Positions 8,133-17,150 of a stretch of DNA of 46,834 bases are shown here, piece by piece; the first letter of the stretch is position 1, and every line of letters begins with the position of its first letter. The DNA is from Candidatus Dadabacteria bacterium (GTDB lineage: Bacteria > Desulfobacterota_D > UBA1144 > Nemesobacterales > Nemesobacteraceae): the NCBI GenBank assembly GCA_026705445.1, contig JAPPAR010000010.1:1-46834 (forward strand), in the 5' to 3' direction. Under the pieces are notes generated by a model, which did not search any database, was not told where the DNA came from, and saw only the letters and a list, made by a program, of their open reading frames with translations. The translations under genes were made by a program, and so were the position numbers.

Positions 8133-8189
8133 CACAGGAGAGCGGCTTTTTCTCCGAAGTTTTATCAGTTTTTTCCACATTCTTTTTTG

Positions 8190-8227
8190 TTCATCTTTTT
8201 TTAATTGCTTCTTAACACCCGCTTAAC
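8190..8227 (+). promoter_or_regulatory. Pho box upstream of pstS (11-bp-spaced half-sites)
   Basis: Four pentamers repeat exactly every 11 bp: TTCAT (8190), TTAAT (8201), TTAAC (8212), TTAAC (8223). PhoB/PhoP-type regulators bind tandem direct repeats with one-turn spacing, and TTAAC resembles the Bacillus PhoP half-site TTAACA. An AT-rich possible -10 lies 10-15 bases downstream (about 8239-8246). The same element occurs before the porin gene. Confidence 0.75.
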
Positions 8228-8294
8228 TTTTCCGGGTTTTAATTAATCCGACTTGCTTGGTTTGTTTTCCACTATCTTAAGGAGGATTCTCGTA

Positions 8295-9287
8295 ATGAAG
8301 AATTTCAGTGTTACGTCGTGTTTTACGCTTTTTGCGATCGTTTACACGCTTGCCTCCGGTTCTGTCGCGGGGGCCCAGACGGTCAAGGTTGATCCGTCCA
8401 TACCTTTCTATGCGAAGGCGACGGGCGTTTCGGGGAACATAGACAGCGTGGGTTCCGACACAATGAACAACCTTATGACGTTCTGGTGCGAGGGATTTTC
8501 AAAGTTCTACCCCAATGTTAGATGTCAGATAGAGGGTAAGGGTTCAAGCACTGCCCCCCCGGCTCTCATAGCGGGGACTTCCCAGTTCGGACCCATGTCG
8601 AGAATGATGAAATCAAAAGAGATCGACGCCTTCGAAAAGGAAACCGGTTACAAACCGACTGCGGTTCCGACGTCAATTGACGCTCTCGCGGTTTACGTCA
8701 ACAAGGATAACCCGATCGGGTGTCTTTCGATAAAGCAGGTAGACGCCATTTTCTCAAAGAACAGAAAGTGCGGTGGCGGTTCCGATATTTCTATCTGGGG
8801 GGCGGCTGGGCTCGGCGGCGATTGGTCCGGCAAGCCGATAAGCGTCTATGGGCGAAACTCGGCTTCAGGGACCTACGGTTACTTCAAAAAGAAGGCGCTT
8901 TGCAAGGGCGACTACAAGGACACCGTCAAGGAGCAGCCGGGATCCTCCGCCGTTGTGCAGGGAATTACTGAGGATCTCCAGGGAATCGGCTACAGCGGCA
9001 TCGGGTACAAAACTTCCGGAGTGAAGGCGATCGAGATTGCCAAGACCGCCGAGAAGGGCTGTTTCGGGCCCAGTATCGAGAATGTCGTCGGCAAGAAGTA
9101 TCCGCTCGGAAGGTATCTTTATCTTTACGTGAACAAAAAGCCGAACGAAGCCCTTGATCCGCTACGCCTTGAGTTTCTGAAATACATTCTGAGCCAGGAG
9201 GGACAGGAGATAGTAATAAAGGACGGTTATCTTCCCTTGACCGCCGGGAAAGCCTCTGAGTTAAGAGACCTTATAGGTGCGAACTAG
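8295..9287 (+). CDS. pstS: PstS periplasmic phosphate-binding protein
   Basis: A 330-residue substrate-binding protein of the phosphate ABC importer. The start is ATG 8295, with TAAGGAGG 8-10 bases upstream; an earlier TTG at 8253 has no such site. Residues 1-27 are a Sec signal peptide ending near A-G-A. The mature protein shows phosphate-binding loops: 'GSDTMNNLM' (about 52-60), 'GKGSSTAP' (about 81-88) and 'GRNSASGTYGYF' (about 187-198). It captures phosphate in the periplasm and delivers it to PstCA. It is first in pstS-pstC-pstA-pstB-phoU and sits behind a Pho box, so it should be induced by phosphate starvation. Confidence 0.96.
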   Translation: MKNFSVTSCFTLFAIVYTLASGSVAGAQTVKVDPSIPFYAKATGVSGNIDSVGSDTMNNLMTFWCEGFSKFYPNVRCQIEGKGSSTAPPALIAGTSQFGPMSRMMKSKEIDAFEKETGYKPTAVPTSIDALAVYVNKDNPIGCLSIKQVDAIFSKNRKCGGGSDISIWGAAGLGGDWSGKPISVYGRNSASGTYGYFKKKALCKGDYKDTVKEQPGSSAVVQGITEDLQGIGYSGIGYKTSGVKAIEIAKTAEKGCFGPSIENVVGKKYPLGRYLYLYVNKKPNEALDPLRLEFLKYILSQEGQEIVIKDGYLPLTAGKASELRDLIGAN

Positions 9288-9392
9288 GTATGCTATTTAA
9301 GGCTTTTTGCGCGGATGGACCCGGAACTGTTTCGGATCTGCCTGCGTTCGGCCGTTTACCCCGGGGAGGTCGGATTTTAAGCCGTCTTTTTC

Positions 9393-9412
9393 GCACCTGA
9401 TGTCCCGGGTGC
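9393..9412 (+). other. Hairpin in the pstS-pstC gap
   Basis: GCACCTG (9393-9399) pairs with CGGGTGC (9406-9412) with one G-U pair and a 6-base loop, 12 bases before the pstC start. Such hairpins often protect the 3' end of the highly expressed binding-protein message and lower permease expression. The 137-base gap holds no gene. Confidence 0.35.
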
Positions 9413-9424
9413 AGGGTAATTTCA

Positions 9425-11719
9425 TTGTCAAGCGATAGAACTGACGAGCTTGGAATCGAAGAAAGTTCCAAGCAAAAGCAGATACGGAGAAGAAAGCTCT
9501 ACGACAGGCTGGCGAGGCACGTGGTGTTTGTCGGCGGTGCCGGAATCATTCTCTGTATCATAGCGATACTTTTTTTCATAGGGATCGAAACCGTACCTCT
9601 GTGGAAAAGTCCCGGGAAAAAGCTTGAGAGCGTCTCGGAAATGAAAGATCGTCTTGTTTCCGGGACGGCTGCCGGGCAAGTGCGTATTTTCGACATAGGG
9701 GTGGATGAGTATAGGGAGCAGTTTTTCACGGTGGACTCCCTAGGGTCGGTACGCTTCTTCACTCTGGAAGAAAAACCCAAGTCCCTCAAGACTCACACCA
9801 TTTCTCACAAGACAGTCGGCTATACCTCTTTTTATAATGCCATAAGCAATACTTCCTACGCGCTTGCTGACCGGGAAGGCTACGTAAAGCCTTTCGATGT
9901 AAGCTTCGGGGTCGAGTTCCGCGAAGGGACGGAAAGAACCGTAGTATCAAAAGTGACGGAGGGAGAAGCCCTTCGCGTAACGCAAGAACCGATAGAAATC
10001 TTCGCCTATCAAAGCTCGCCCGAGACCGGGGCTCCGGTAGTCGCGGCCTACACGGCCTCGGGGCGCCTCATAACCTACTTGGAAGTCAAGGAGGAAGGGT
10101 TTCTGGGAGAGAGCGAAACTGAAATCTTCACGACCGATCTTACAGCGGAGCTTAAAGGAGTCGCGGTCACCGGAGTGCAGATCGATTCCGAAACCCAGAA
10201 CCTCTACGTCTCAACGAAGAACGGGAAACTTTATCACTGGTCGCTTTCAGACCCCTCTTCTCCGGAACTCAAATCCACGCTTGGGGCTACTGCGGGTCCC
10301 GGGGTGGCAGTTACTAAAATAGGGTTCCTTCTAGGTCACCGTTCCCTTATTGTCGGTGACTCCGCGGGAAACGTGAGCGTGTGGTTTGAGACCACAGGTG
10401 GCGGCGAAGAAAGCAAGCTCACTAAAGTGCACGTCTTGCCTCCGCTTCCAGGGCCGGTAGACAAGTTCTCCGCGTCGCAGAGGGGAAGAGGTTTTCTTGC
10501 TTCAGACACCTCGGGAAACATATTCCTTTATCAAGCCACTTCCGCCACGAAGCAGCTTGATTTTCCGGGCCGGGGGAAGCCTTATGCGGGGATTAGCTTT
10601 TCTCCCAAGGCGGACGGGGTGGTGGCTGTGGATTCCGATATGGCGCTTTCAAGCTACTATCTTGATAATCCGCACCCCGAGACGAATTTCCGCTCCCTTT
10701 TCGGAAAAATATGGTACGAGGGTTACGACAGGCCCCGGTATGTTTGGCAGTCAACGGGAGGGACAGACGAGTTCGAACCCAAGTTCAGCCTGACGCCGCT
10801 TGCCTACGGAACCATGAAGGGCGCCATATACACGATGCTACTTTCGATCCCGCTTGCGGTTCTGGCGGCAATATGCGTTTCGCAGTTTCTCCATCCCTCC
10901 ATAAGGAATGTGGTAAAGCCCGTGATAGAGGTAATGGCGGCGCTTCCAAGCGTTGTGCTCGGATTTCTGGCGGGTCTCTGGCTTGCGCCGCTGCTTGAAA
11001 AGGTCTTTGTCGCGATTCTGGTGATGCCGTTTATTGTGATCGCGCTTACCCTTCTTGTGCTTTTCCTGTGGCACCGTTTTCCGTTCTCGCTTTCGGGGAG
11101 ATTCCGGGTGGGAGCCGAGCTTTTCACGCTCGTGGGAGTGATAGGGATTGCCGCTACGCTTTCCCTGTGGCTCAACAGTCCGCTTGAGAGCCTCGTTTTC
11201 GCCGGGGACTTTAGGGACTGGTTTTTCAGAATGTTCGATCTTCGCTACGATCAGAGAAACATGCTGGTCGTGGGATTCGCGATGGGCTTTACGGTGATTC
11301 CCATCATATTCACAATCTCTGAAGATGCGCTCTCGAGTGTTCCAAGGACTCTTTCTGCGGGATCTCTGGCCCTCGGGGCCAACAGGTGGCAGACGGCTAC
11401 AAGAATAGTTCTGCCCTCGGCGAGCGCCGGCATATTCTCGGCCATCATGATAGGTTTCGGAAGGGCCGTGGGAGAGACGATGATCGTGCTCATGGCCACG
11501 GGCAACACCCCGGTCATGGACTGGAGCTTCTTTAACGGCTTCCGGGCTCTTTCGGCCAACATCGCGGTCGAGCTTCCCGAAGCCCCGCACGGGGGAACCC
11601 TCTACAGGGTCCTTTTCCTGACGGCGATCCTGCTGTTTGCGGTCACCTTTCTGCTTAACACTCTGGCGGAGATTCTAAGCCAGAGACTGAGGAGGAAATA
11701 CGCTCAATCCGATGCCTAA
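9425..11719 (+). CDS. pstC: PstC phosphate permease subunit, long form with propeller-like insert
   Basis: A 764-residue permease, more than twice the size of E. coli PstC. One membrane segment (about 33-57) is followed by roughly 380 residues of repeated beta-strand units of WD40/propeller style, with recurring G-x-(V/I)-x-(V/I)-(W/Y/F) patterns. The classical permease domain fills about 455-760, including the coupling-helix region 'LSAGSLALGANRWQTATRIVLPSA' (about 645-670). It forms half of the channel with PstA. The start is TTG 9425 with a weak ribosome site. It overlaps pstA by 8 bases. Comparable long PstC proteins are known in Pseudomonas-type bacteria; the insert's job is unclear. Confidence 0.93.
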   Translation: MSSDRTDELGIEESSKQKQIRRRKLYDRLARHVVFVGGAGIILCIIAILFFIGIETVPLWKSPGKKLESVSEMKDRLVSGTAAGQVRIFDIGVDEYREQFFTVDSLGSVRFFTLEEKPKSLKTHTISHKTVGYTSFYNAISNTSYALADREGYVKPFDVSFGVEFREGTERTVVSKVTEGEALRVTQEPIEIFAYQSSPETGAPVVAAYTASGRLITYLEVKEEGFLGESETEIFTTDLTAELKGVAVTGVQIDSETQNLYVSTKNGKLYHWSLSDPSSPELKSTLGATAGPGVAVTKIGFLLGHRSLIVGDSAGNVSVWFETTGGGEESKLTKVHVLPPLPGPVDKFSASQRGRGFLASDTSGNIFLYQATSATKQLDFPGRGKPYAGISFSPKADGVVAVDSDMALSSYYLDNPHPETNFRSLFGKIWYEGYDRPRYVWQSTGGTDEFEPKFSLTPLAYGTMKGAIYTMLLSIPLAVLAAICVSQFLHPSIRNVVKPVIEVMAALPSVVLGFLAGLWLAPLLEKVFVAILVMPFIVIALTLLVLFLWHRFPFSLSGRFRVGAELFTLVGVIGIAATLSLWLNSPLESLVFAGDFRDWFFRMFDLRYDQRNMLVVGFAMGFTVIPIIFTISEDALSSVPRTLSAGSLALGANRWQTATRIVLPSASAGIFSAIMIGFGRAVGETMIVLMATGNTPVMDWSFFNGFRALSANIAVELPEAPHGGTLYRVLFLTAILLFAVTFLLNTLAEILSQRLRRKYAQSDA

Positions 11720-13328
11720 ACTCTGGAAAGCAGGCGACGCCTACATTTGGATATCGGGCCTTGCCCTCATGATCACGCTCGTGATGATAGGAGGACTTCT
11801 GTTTCTCATAGCCGCAAAGGGTCTAGGCTCTATGTGGCCGACGGACATCGGGCGCTACACGCTTAGAGACGGCTCTGTCTACCTAGGGCAGTTTCGAGCC
11901 AAGGAGTCCGTGCGGGATAGCGACGGAGTAAGAGGTTCTGAGTCTCGGATTAAGCTCAAGATAGGAAACAGGGACCTCTACGGTCTTGACTTCAAATGGA
12001 TAAACGAGGCGGACATAGCGTCGCGCGGCTATCCTCGCGACGCCGTGATTTTGGAACGGCACGAGTGGGGTAATTACCACGGCTACCTAAAGGAGATAAG
12101 GAAGAACGGGGTGGTGATCCCGGGCGGGGACCCTGAGGCTTTCTCCGTGTTTCGGGATCTCATACGCGACTCAAACGAGATACACGCCAAGATACTTAAG
12201 ATAGAAAAGGGCGAGATAGGAGACATAAATTACGGGATTGAAAAACGGCGTCTTAAGCTCCGTGGCCTTGCGATGCGCGGCGAAGGCGATCCTGTTAAGG
12301 AGGCCGAGCATCGCCTGAAAATAAAAGAATATGAAGAGCGCTACAAGGAAAGCGAGGCGAAACTCGAAGCGCTCTACTCGGAACTTAACAGAAACGAGGC
12401 GGTGATGATCTCCGCCGGGGGAGACGAGAAGGTAATCCCGCTTGGGAAGATCGTGCTTGCCTTTCGTCCAAACGACATGGGATTTGCGGAAAAAGCCGGT
12501 TTTTACGTCAAGAGATTCTGGGGATTTGTCTCCGATGATCCGAGAGAGGCAAACACCGAGGGCGGAATCTTCCCCGCGATATTCGGTACGGTGCTCATGG
12601 TGTTTATCATGAGCATAGTGGTCATGCCTTTCGGAGTCATAGCGGCGCTTTATCTCCGGGAGTATGCTAGGCAGGGAGTGATGGTGAGAATTGTTCGGAT
12701 ATGCGTTAACAACCTGGCCGGGGTCCCCTCGATAGTGTTCGGAGTTTTCGGAGTGGGATTCTTTCTCTACGGCGTAGGGGGCATAATTGACTCCGTGTTT
12801 TTCAAGGAGGCTCTCCCAAGCCCGACTTTCGGCACGGGAGGAATACTGTGGGCATCGCTTACCCTTGCTCTTCTCACTGTTCCGGTGGTAATAGTCGCGA
12901 CCGAAGAGGGGCTCGCTGCAGTTCCGAGAAACATAAGGGAGGGATCGCTTGCGCTCGGGGCAACGAAGTTCGAGACCACCTGGAAGGTGGTTATCCCGAG
13001 TGCGCTTCCGGCCATACTTACGGGCCTTATCCTCGCGGTCGCCCGGGCCACCGGAGAGGTGGCGCCGCTCATGATAACGGGGGTTGTGAAGCTTGCGCCT
13101 GATCTTCCCATAGACGGGCACTTTCCCTTCCTTCACCTCGAGAGAAAGTTCATGCATCTCGGGTTCCACATATACGATCTCGGCTTTCAGTCTCCAAATG
13201 CCGAGGCGGCAAAACCCATGGTGTTCATGACCGCGTTTCTGCTCATACTGATAGTTATTGTGCTTAACATAACGGCGATAATAATAAGAAACAGGCTAAG
13301 GAAAAAATACGCGACTTCCGCGGTGTAG
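11712..13328 (+). CDS. pstA: PstA phosphate permease subunit, long form
   Basis: A 538-residue permease. A first membrane helix (about 13-38) leads into a roughly 240-residue extracytoplasmic-type insert with a charged helical/coiled-coil section (about 150-225). The usual PstA permease domain follows from about 290 to the end, with the coupling motif 'IREGSLALGATKFETTWKVV' (about 400-420). The insert corresponds in position to the DUF3333-type N-terminal region of long PstA proteins. Its ATG lies inside the last codons of pstC (8-base overlap), implying coupled translation and equal amounts of both channel halves. Both channel partners carry large inserts, so these may contact each other in the periplasm. 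Confidence 0.93.
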   Translation: MPKLWKAGDAYIWISGLALMITLVMIGGLLFLIAAKGLGSMWPTDIGRYTLRDGSVYLGQFRAKESVRDSDGVRGSESRIKLKIGNRDLYGLDFKWINEADIASRGYPRDAVILERHEWGNYHGYLKEIRKNGVVIPGGDPEAFSVFRDLIRDSNEIHAKILKIEKGEIGDINYGIEKRRLKLRGLAMRGEGDPVKEAEHRLKIKEYEERYKESEAKLEALYSELNRNEAVMISAGGDEKVIPLGKIVLAFRPNDMGFAEKAGFYVKRFWGFVSDDPREANTEGGIFPAIFGTVLMVFIMSIVVMPFGVIAALYLREYARQGVMVRIVRICVNNLAGVPSIVFGVFGVGFFLYGVGGIIDSVFFKEALPSPTFGTGGILWASLTLALLTVPVVIVATEEGLAAVPRNIREGSLALGATKFETTWKVVIPSALPAILTGLILAVARATGEVAPLMITGVVKLAPDLPIDGHFPFLHLERKFMHLGFHIYDLGFQSPNAEAAKPMVFMTAFLLILIVIVLNITAIIIRNRLRKKYATSAV

Positions 13329-13361
13329 TTTAATAGGGTATAAGTAGAGGAGGAAGACTTA

Positions 13362-14222
13362 ATGCTGTCTGGAAAACCGATGGAAAAACAGGAGTTCAAA
13401 CCCCCGGAGACAAACGGCGTTTCCCCGGCTCCCAAGGCCAAGAAACCGAAGAAGGCAAAGTCCGTTCCCGATCCCTTGGCCGAGGTCGAAAGCTTGAGCC
13501 TTTTTTACGGCGCGAAGCAGGCTCTTCGGGACATCAACATGAATATCCCGAGAAAACAGGTCACGGCGTTTATAGGTCCTTCGGGCTGCGGTAAATCCAC
13601 GCTGCTTCGCTGTTTTAACCGCTTAAACGATCTCATTGATGACTGCAGGACCGAAGGGGACATATCGATTAACGGCAAAAGCATATTCGATTCCGATGTC
13701 GACATCACCGATCTTAGAAAAAGGGTCGGTATGGTATTTCAGAAATCAAACCCGTTTCCCAAATCGATCTACGAGAACGTCGCCTACGGAGCCAGGATAG
13801 CGGGGATCAAGAAGAAATCTGTTCTTGACGATATCGTGGAGAAGAACCTCAAGCGCGCCGCCCTCTGGGAAGAGGTAAACGACAGGCTTAATGACAGCGC
13901 CATGGGTCTTTCGGGAGGTCAGCAGCAAAGACTCTGCATCGCGAGGGCAATAGCGGTTGAACCGGATGTGCTTTTGATGGATGAGCCCTGCTCCGCGCTT
14001 GATCCCATAGCTACGGCCAAGATAGAGGATCTTGTTACGGAACTTAAAAGCAAGTTCACCATAGTGATCGTGACCCACAATATGCAGCAGGCCGCCCGGG
14101 TCTCGGATTACACGGCCTTTATGTACATAGGAGACATAGTGGAGTTTGACACCACGGAGAAGATATTCCTTAACCCTGCCAAAAAACACACTGAAGACTA
14201 CGTCTCGGGCAAGTTTGGCTAG
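13362..14222 (+). CDS. pstB: PstB phosphate ABC transporter ATPase
   Basis: A 286-residue ATP-binding subunit that powers PstCA. It has Walker [10 protein letters not shown] at 72-80, the signature LSGGQQQR near 183, and Walker B with catalytic Glu in '[12 protein letters not shown]' (about 205-216). The first 35-40 residues are an extra Lys/Pro-rich tail not needed for the fold. ATG 13362 follows AGAGGAGG; an in-frame ATG at 13380 would shorten the tail by six residues. It sits between pstA and phoU on one transcript. It is also expected to join PhoU and PhoR in phosphate signalling. Confidence 0.97.
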   Translation: MLSGKPMEKQEFKPPETNGVSPAPKAKKPKKAKSVPDPLAEVESLSLFYGAKQALRDINMNIPRKQVTAFIGPSGCGKSTLLRCFNRLNDLIDDCRTEGDISINGKSIFDSDVDITDLRKRVGMVFQKSNPFPKSIYENVAYGARIAGIKKKSVLDDIVEKNLKRAALWEEVNDRLNDSAMGLSGGQQQRLCIARAIAVEPDVLLMDEPCSALDPIATAKIEDLVTELKSKFTIVIVTHNMQQAARVSDYTAFMYIGDIVEFDTTEKIFLNPAKKHTEDYVSGKFG

Positions 14223-14246
14223 GCATCTCCGAAGGAGCAATTACAG

Positions 14247-14912
14247 ATGATAAAGTACCAAGGGGAACTCGTGCTTCTTAACAAGAAACTGCTTGAGATG
14301 GCATCCCTTGTCGAAACCATGATTGCCAAGAGCATAAAGGCCCTTCGCGAAGGCAACATGATTCTTGCTCAGGAGGTTATCAGCACGGACGACCAGGTAA
14401 ACTCGATGGAGATCGAGATAGACAACCTCTGCATTAAGATACTGGCTCTTTACCAGCCGGAGGCCACAGATCTGCGGACCGTCACCATGATAATGAAGGT
14501 CAACAACGATCTTGAGAGGATAGGGGACCATGCCTCGAGTATCTCGAGACTGGCTCTTTTCATGGCCGACTACCCGCCTATAAAGCCGCTTATTGATATT
14601 CCCAAGATGGCTGACAAGGCGATGGAGATGCTCCGCGAGGCCTTGGACGCGTTTATAAGAAGCGATGAACGACTCGCCGTCGAGGTCTGTCGCAAAGACG
14701 ACGAAGTCGATAACTACGAACCCCAGATAGTGAGGGAGCTTATAACCTTTGTGATATCGGACCCCTCAACGCTTAACCGGGCGCTTCGCTACATTTACGT
14801 TGCGAGGCATCTTGAAAGGGTGGCGGATCTTGCGACCAACATAGCCGAGAACGCCTACTACATAGCCACCGGAGAGATGCTTAAGCATCAGCACACTTCG
14901 GAGATGAACTGA
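14247..14912 (+). CDS. phoU: PhoU phosphate-signalling regulator
   Basis: A 221-residue all-helical protein of two PhoU repeats, each with the metal-binding-type pattern E/D-x-x-x-D (first repeat around 'MEIEIDNLCIKIL', second around 'DDEVDNYEPQIV'). It links the Pst transporter to the PhoR kinase and keeps PhoR quiet when phosphate is plentiful. AAGGAG lies 10 bases before ATG 14247. It is the last gene of the pst operon; phoR ends only 9 bases away on the opposite strand, so the two transcripts converge. Confidence 0.96.
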   Translation: MIKYQGELVLLNKKLLEMASLVETMIAKSIKALREGNMILAQEVISTDDQVNSMEIEIDNLCIKILALYQPEATDLRTVTMIMKVNNDLERIGDHASSISRLALFMADYPPIKPLIDIPKMADKAMEMLREALDAFIRSDERLAVEVCRKDDEVDNYEPQIVRELITFVISDPSTLNRALRYIYVARHLERVADLATNIAENAYYIATGEMLKHQHTSEMN

Positions 14913-14921
14913 CCGCCGCGC

Positions 14922-16289
14922 TTACTTCTCAGGTCGCGGGAGTTCGACGGTGAACGTGCTTCCTTCACCTTCCGCGCTTCTCACAGCTATGGTTCCCCCG
15001 TGCTGTATGACTATGTGCTTCACTATGCTGAGTCCGAGTCCCGTTCCGCCTATCTCTCTCGAACGGTTCTTATCCACCCTGTAGAATCTCTCGAATATTC
15101 TTTCTTGATGCTCCGGGGGGATTCCGATCCCGTTATCTTCAATCTCTATGCACAAGGTGCCGTTTAGGGCCGAGGCGCGGACCACAACAGAGCCGTTTTC
15201 CGGGGTGTACTTGGCCGAGTTCTCAACGAGATTAATGAGCATGCGTTCCACGAGGAACCTGTTTGCCCTGTAGGGAGGCATGCCGTCCTCAATTTCAAGA
15301 GAGAGATTGACTCCTTTTTTCGAAAAAAGCGAGTCAAGAGAACCCACGGAGCGGAGGATCGTTTCCCTGATGTCAATCTCTTCGTCTCCTTTCCTTGAAT
15401 CTTGAGAGTCGGCTTCCCCGCTTTCAAGTTCCGAGAGCACCAGAAGATCGGAAGCTATTGCTATAAGCCTGTCGGTATTTTCCTCCATTATCTCGAGAAA
15501 ATGCTTTTTCTCCTCATCCGTGTCATAGCTTCTGTCAAGAAGGGTTTCGATGTATCCCTTTATGGACGTAAGCGGGGTTCTGAGTTCATGGGAAACGTTC
15601 GCCACGAAATCGGCCTTTATCCTCTCAAGCTTCTTAAATTCCGTTATGTCAAAAATGACAACCACGATTTCCCAGTAGCGTGGACTTACGCGGACGCTTA
15701 CGAGATACGATTTTTCCTGGGGGTAAAGCACGGAGATTTCTTGGGTGGCCGATTTTTTCTTCTGCTTCATGCGGGAGATAAGCCTCTGGAGATCGGGGTT
15801 TCGTATGGTTTCCATGTAAGGGTGGCCAATTGCCGCGTCGTCTATTGCGAACATTTCCTTCGCAGCGTCGTTTACGAGCAACAGATCCTCCTCTCTGGAT
15901 ATCACTATGACTCCTTCCTTCATGGACTCGATTATACTTTTAAGCTGGTTCCCCTCCCTCTCGGTTGACTGCATCTGAAGGGAGATTCTCTCCGAGAGTT
16001 CGCTTATGGAGATCGATACCCCCGTGTCGAAATCGCTTACCTTGCGGCCTGTTTTGCGGGCTTTCTTCTGCTTCTCCGGCAGAAGCTCAAGCGCCTTCGA
16101 TATTCTTGAGAAGTCCTTCAGGATGTCTCTTTCGACTATCCACAACAGCACGAATCCGAATGCCGTAAATGCGGCTACGCACACAATGTAACCCAAAGCT
16201 CCGCGTCCGGGGGGAAGCAGCATGGCGAGCAGAGCCGCGGCGGCGGCCAGGCAGAGCAGGTAAAGGAAATGTTTTCTGAATATCTTCAA
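14922..16289 (-). CDS. phoR: PhoR sensor histidine kinase
   Basis: A 455-residue kinase. Two closely spaced membrane helices (about 8-26 and 31-52) leave almost no periplasmic loop, as expected for PhoR, which senses transporter state and not phosphate itself. A linker and PAS domain (about 112-220) follow, then the HisKA box with phospho-accepting His234 in S-H-E-L-R-T-P-L, and a HATPase domain with N, G1 (DNGIGI) and G2 (GTGLGLSI) boxes. Its start overlaps the phoB stop by 4 bases (ATGA), so kinase and regulator are translated together. Confidence 0.94.
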   Translation of the reverse strand: MKIFRKHFLYLLCLAAAAALLAMLLPPGRGALGYIVCVAAFTAFGFVLLWIVERDILKDFSRISKALELLPEKQKKARKTGRKVSDFDTGVSISISELSERISLQMQSTEREGNQLKSIIESMKEGVIVISREEDLLLVNDAAKEMFAIDDAAIGHPYMETIRNPDLQRLISRMKQKKKSATQEISVLYPQEKSYLVSVRVSPRYWEIVVVIFDITEFKKLERIKADFVANVSHELRTPLTSIKGYIETLLDRSYDTDEEKKHFLEIMEENTDRLIAIASDLLVLSELESGEADSQDSRKGDEEIDIRETILRSVGSLDSLFSKKGVNLSLEIEDGMPPYRANRFLVERMLINLVENSAKYTPENGSVVVRASALNGTLCIEIEDNGIGIPPEHQERIFERFYRVDKNRSREIGGTGLGLSIVKHIVIQHGGTIAVRSAEGEGSTFTVELPRPEK

Positions 16290-16984
16290 ACCGTTTGGAT
16301 CTCTTCTAGCTTGTAACCGATTCCTCTCACGGTCTTTATCATCTTGCCGGCGGAACCCAGTTTTTCTCTCAGGTTTTTTATGTGAACGTCTATCGTTCTG
16401 TCAAAAACCACCCGTTCGTCTCCCCAGAGGGTTTTTCTTTTAAGCAATTGATCGCGGGTGAACACCTTTCCTTCCGCTTCTGCGAGGGCCTCAAGTATTT
16501 TGAACTCCGTGGTGGTTAGGTCGATTTTCTGTGAATCGACCGAGACCTCGTAGCTTGCGGGGTTTATGCTGAGGGAGCCGATCCGAAGTGTTTCGTCCCC
16601 GGGGTTTTTCATCGCATATCTTCTCAAGATGCTTTTCACTCTGGCGACAAGTTCACGAATCCGGAAAGGCTTGACTATATAGTCATCAGCGCCGAGTTCG
16701 AGGCCCACGACGATATCGGCCTCGGTGGATTTCGCGGTGATCATGATTATGGGTATTGAGTGCGTTTGGGGCTTGCTTTTCAGGATCCTGCAGAGCTCAA
16801 GGCCGTCCATGCCGGGCAGCATTATGTCAAGCAGCACTAGATCGGGCGGAACGGAATTTATGTAGAGCAGAAAGTCCTTTCCGCTCTGAAAGGGCTTTAC
16901 CCGGTATCCCTCGCGCTTTAGATGGTGGGTTATCAGGTTGAGTATATCTTTTTCGTCATCTACTACTGCTATGAGCTTTTCCAT
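16286..16984 (-). CDS. phoB: PhoB response regulator
   Basis: A 232-residue OmpR/PhoB-type regulator. The receiver has acidic residues at 9-10, phospho-acceptor Asp53 in L-L-D-I-M-L-P-G-M-D, and the conserved Lys of 'VKPF' near 106. The C-terminal winged helix ends in 'RTIDVHIKNLREKLG...VRGIGYKL', which matches PhoB closely. When phosphorylated by PhoR it should activate pstS and the divergent porin through the TTAAC repeats. Its start codon is 166 bases from the porin start, and both promoters share this gap. Confidence 0.94.
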   Translation of the reverse strand: MEKLIAVVDDEKDILNLITHHLKREGYRVKPFQSGKDFLLYINSVPPDLVLLDIMLPGMDGLELCRILKSKPQTHSIPIIMITAKSTEADIVVGLELGADDYIVKPFRIRELVARVKSILRRYAMKNPGDETLRIGSLSINPASYEVSVDSQKIDLTTTEFKILEALAEAEGKVFTRDQLLKRKTLWGDERVVFDRTIDVHIKNLREKLGSAGKMIKTVRGIGYKLEEIQTV

Positions 16985-16998
16985 ATGCTTTCCCTGAT

Positions 16999-17027
16999 AA
17001 TTTACAGAATACGAAAGGGTACATCAA
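16999..17027 (-). promoter_or_regulatory. Predicted phoB promoter
   Basis: On the minus strand TTGATG (17027-17022) and TAAATT (17004-16999) are separated by 17 bases, directly upstream of phoB. The match is moderate. Confidence 0.4.
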
Positions 17028-17044
17028 TTGCGTGGCGCGGACTC

Positions 17045-17082
17045 TTAACGTAGAATTAACGGCTTATTTATTCCGAATTAAC
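17045..17082 (+). promoter_or_regulatory. Pho box upstream of the porin gene
   Basis: TTAAC occurs at 17045, 17056 and 17078, and TTTAT fills the missing register at 17067, so four half-sites lie exactly 11 bp apart. A good -10, TATCAT (17093-17098), begins 10 bases after the last half-site, the geometry of PhoB-activated promoters that lack a -35. The repeats point toward the porin; they may also influence the divergent phoB. Confidence 0.8.
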
Positions 17083-17150
17083 CATTTAAACATATCATTA
17101 GGCCAGAGCTGTTAAGAGCAGAACAATAACCACACCAAGGAGAATATGGG

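Noticed and set aside
8253-8294. Earlier TTG start for pstS
   Set aside because: The AAGGAGG motif at about 8279-8285 serves ATG 8295, which begins exactly at a signal peptide.
12171-13169. 332-codon minus-strand frame opposite pstA
   Set aside because: Composition is His/Arg/Lys-rich shadow sequence, and pstA on the plus strand has clear permease motifs.
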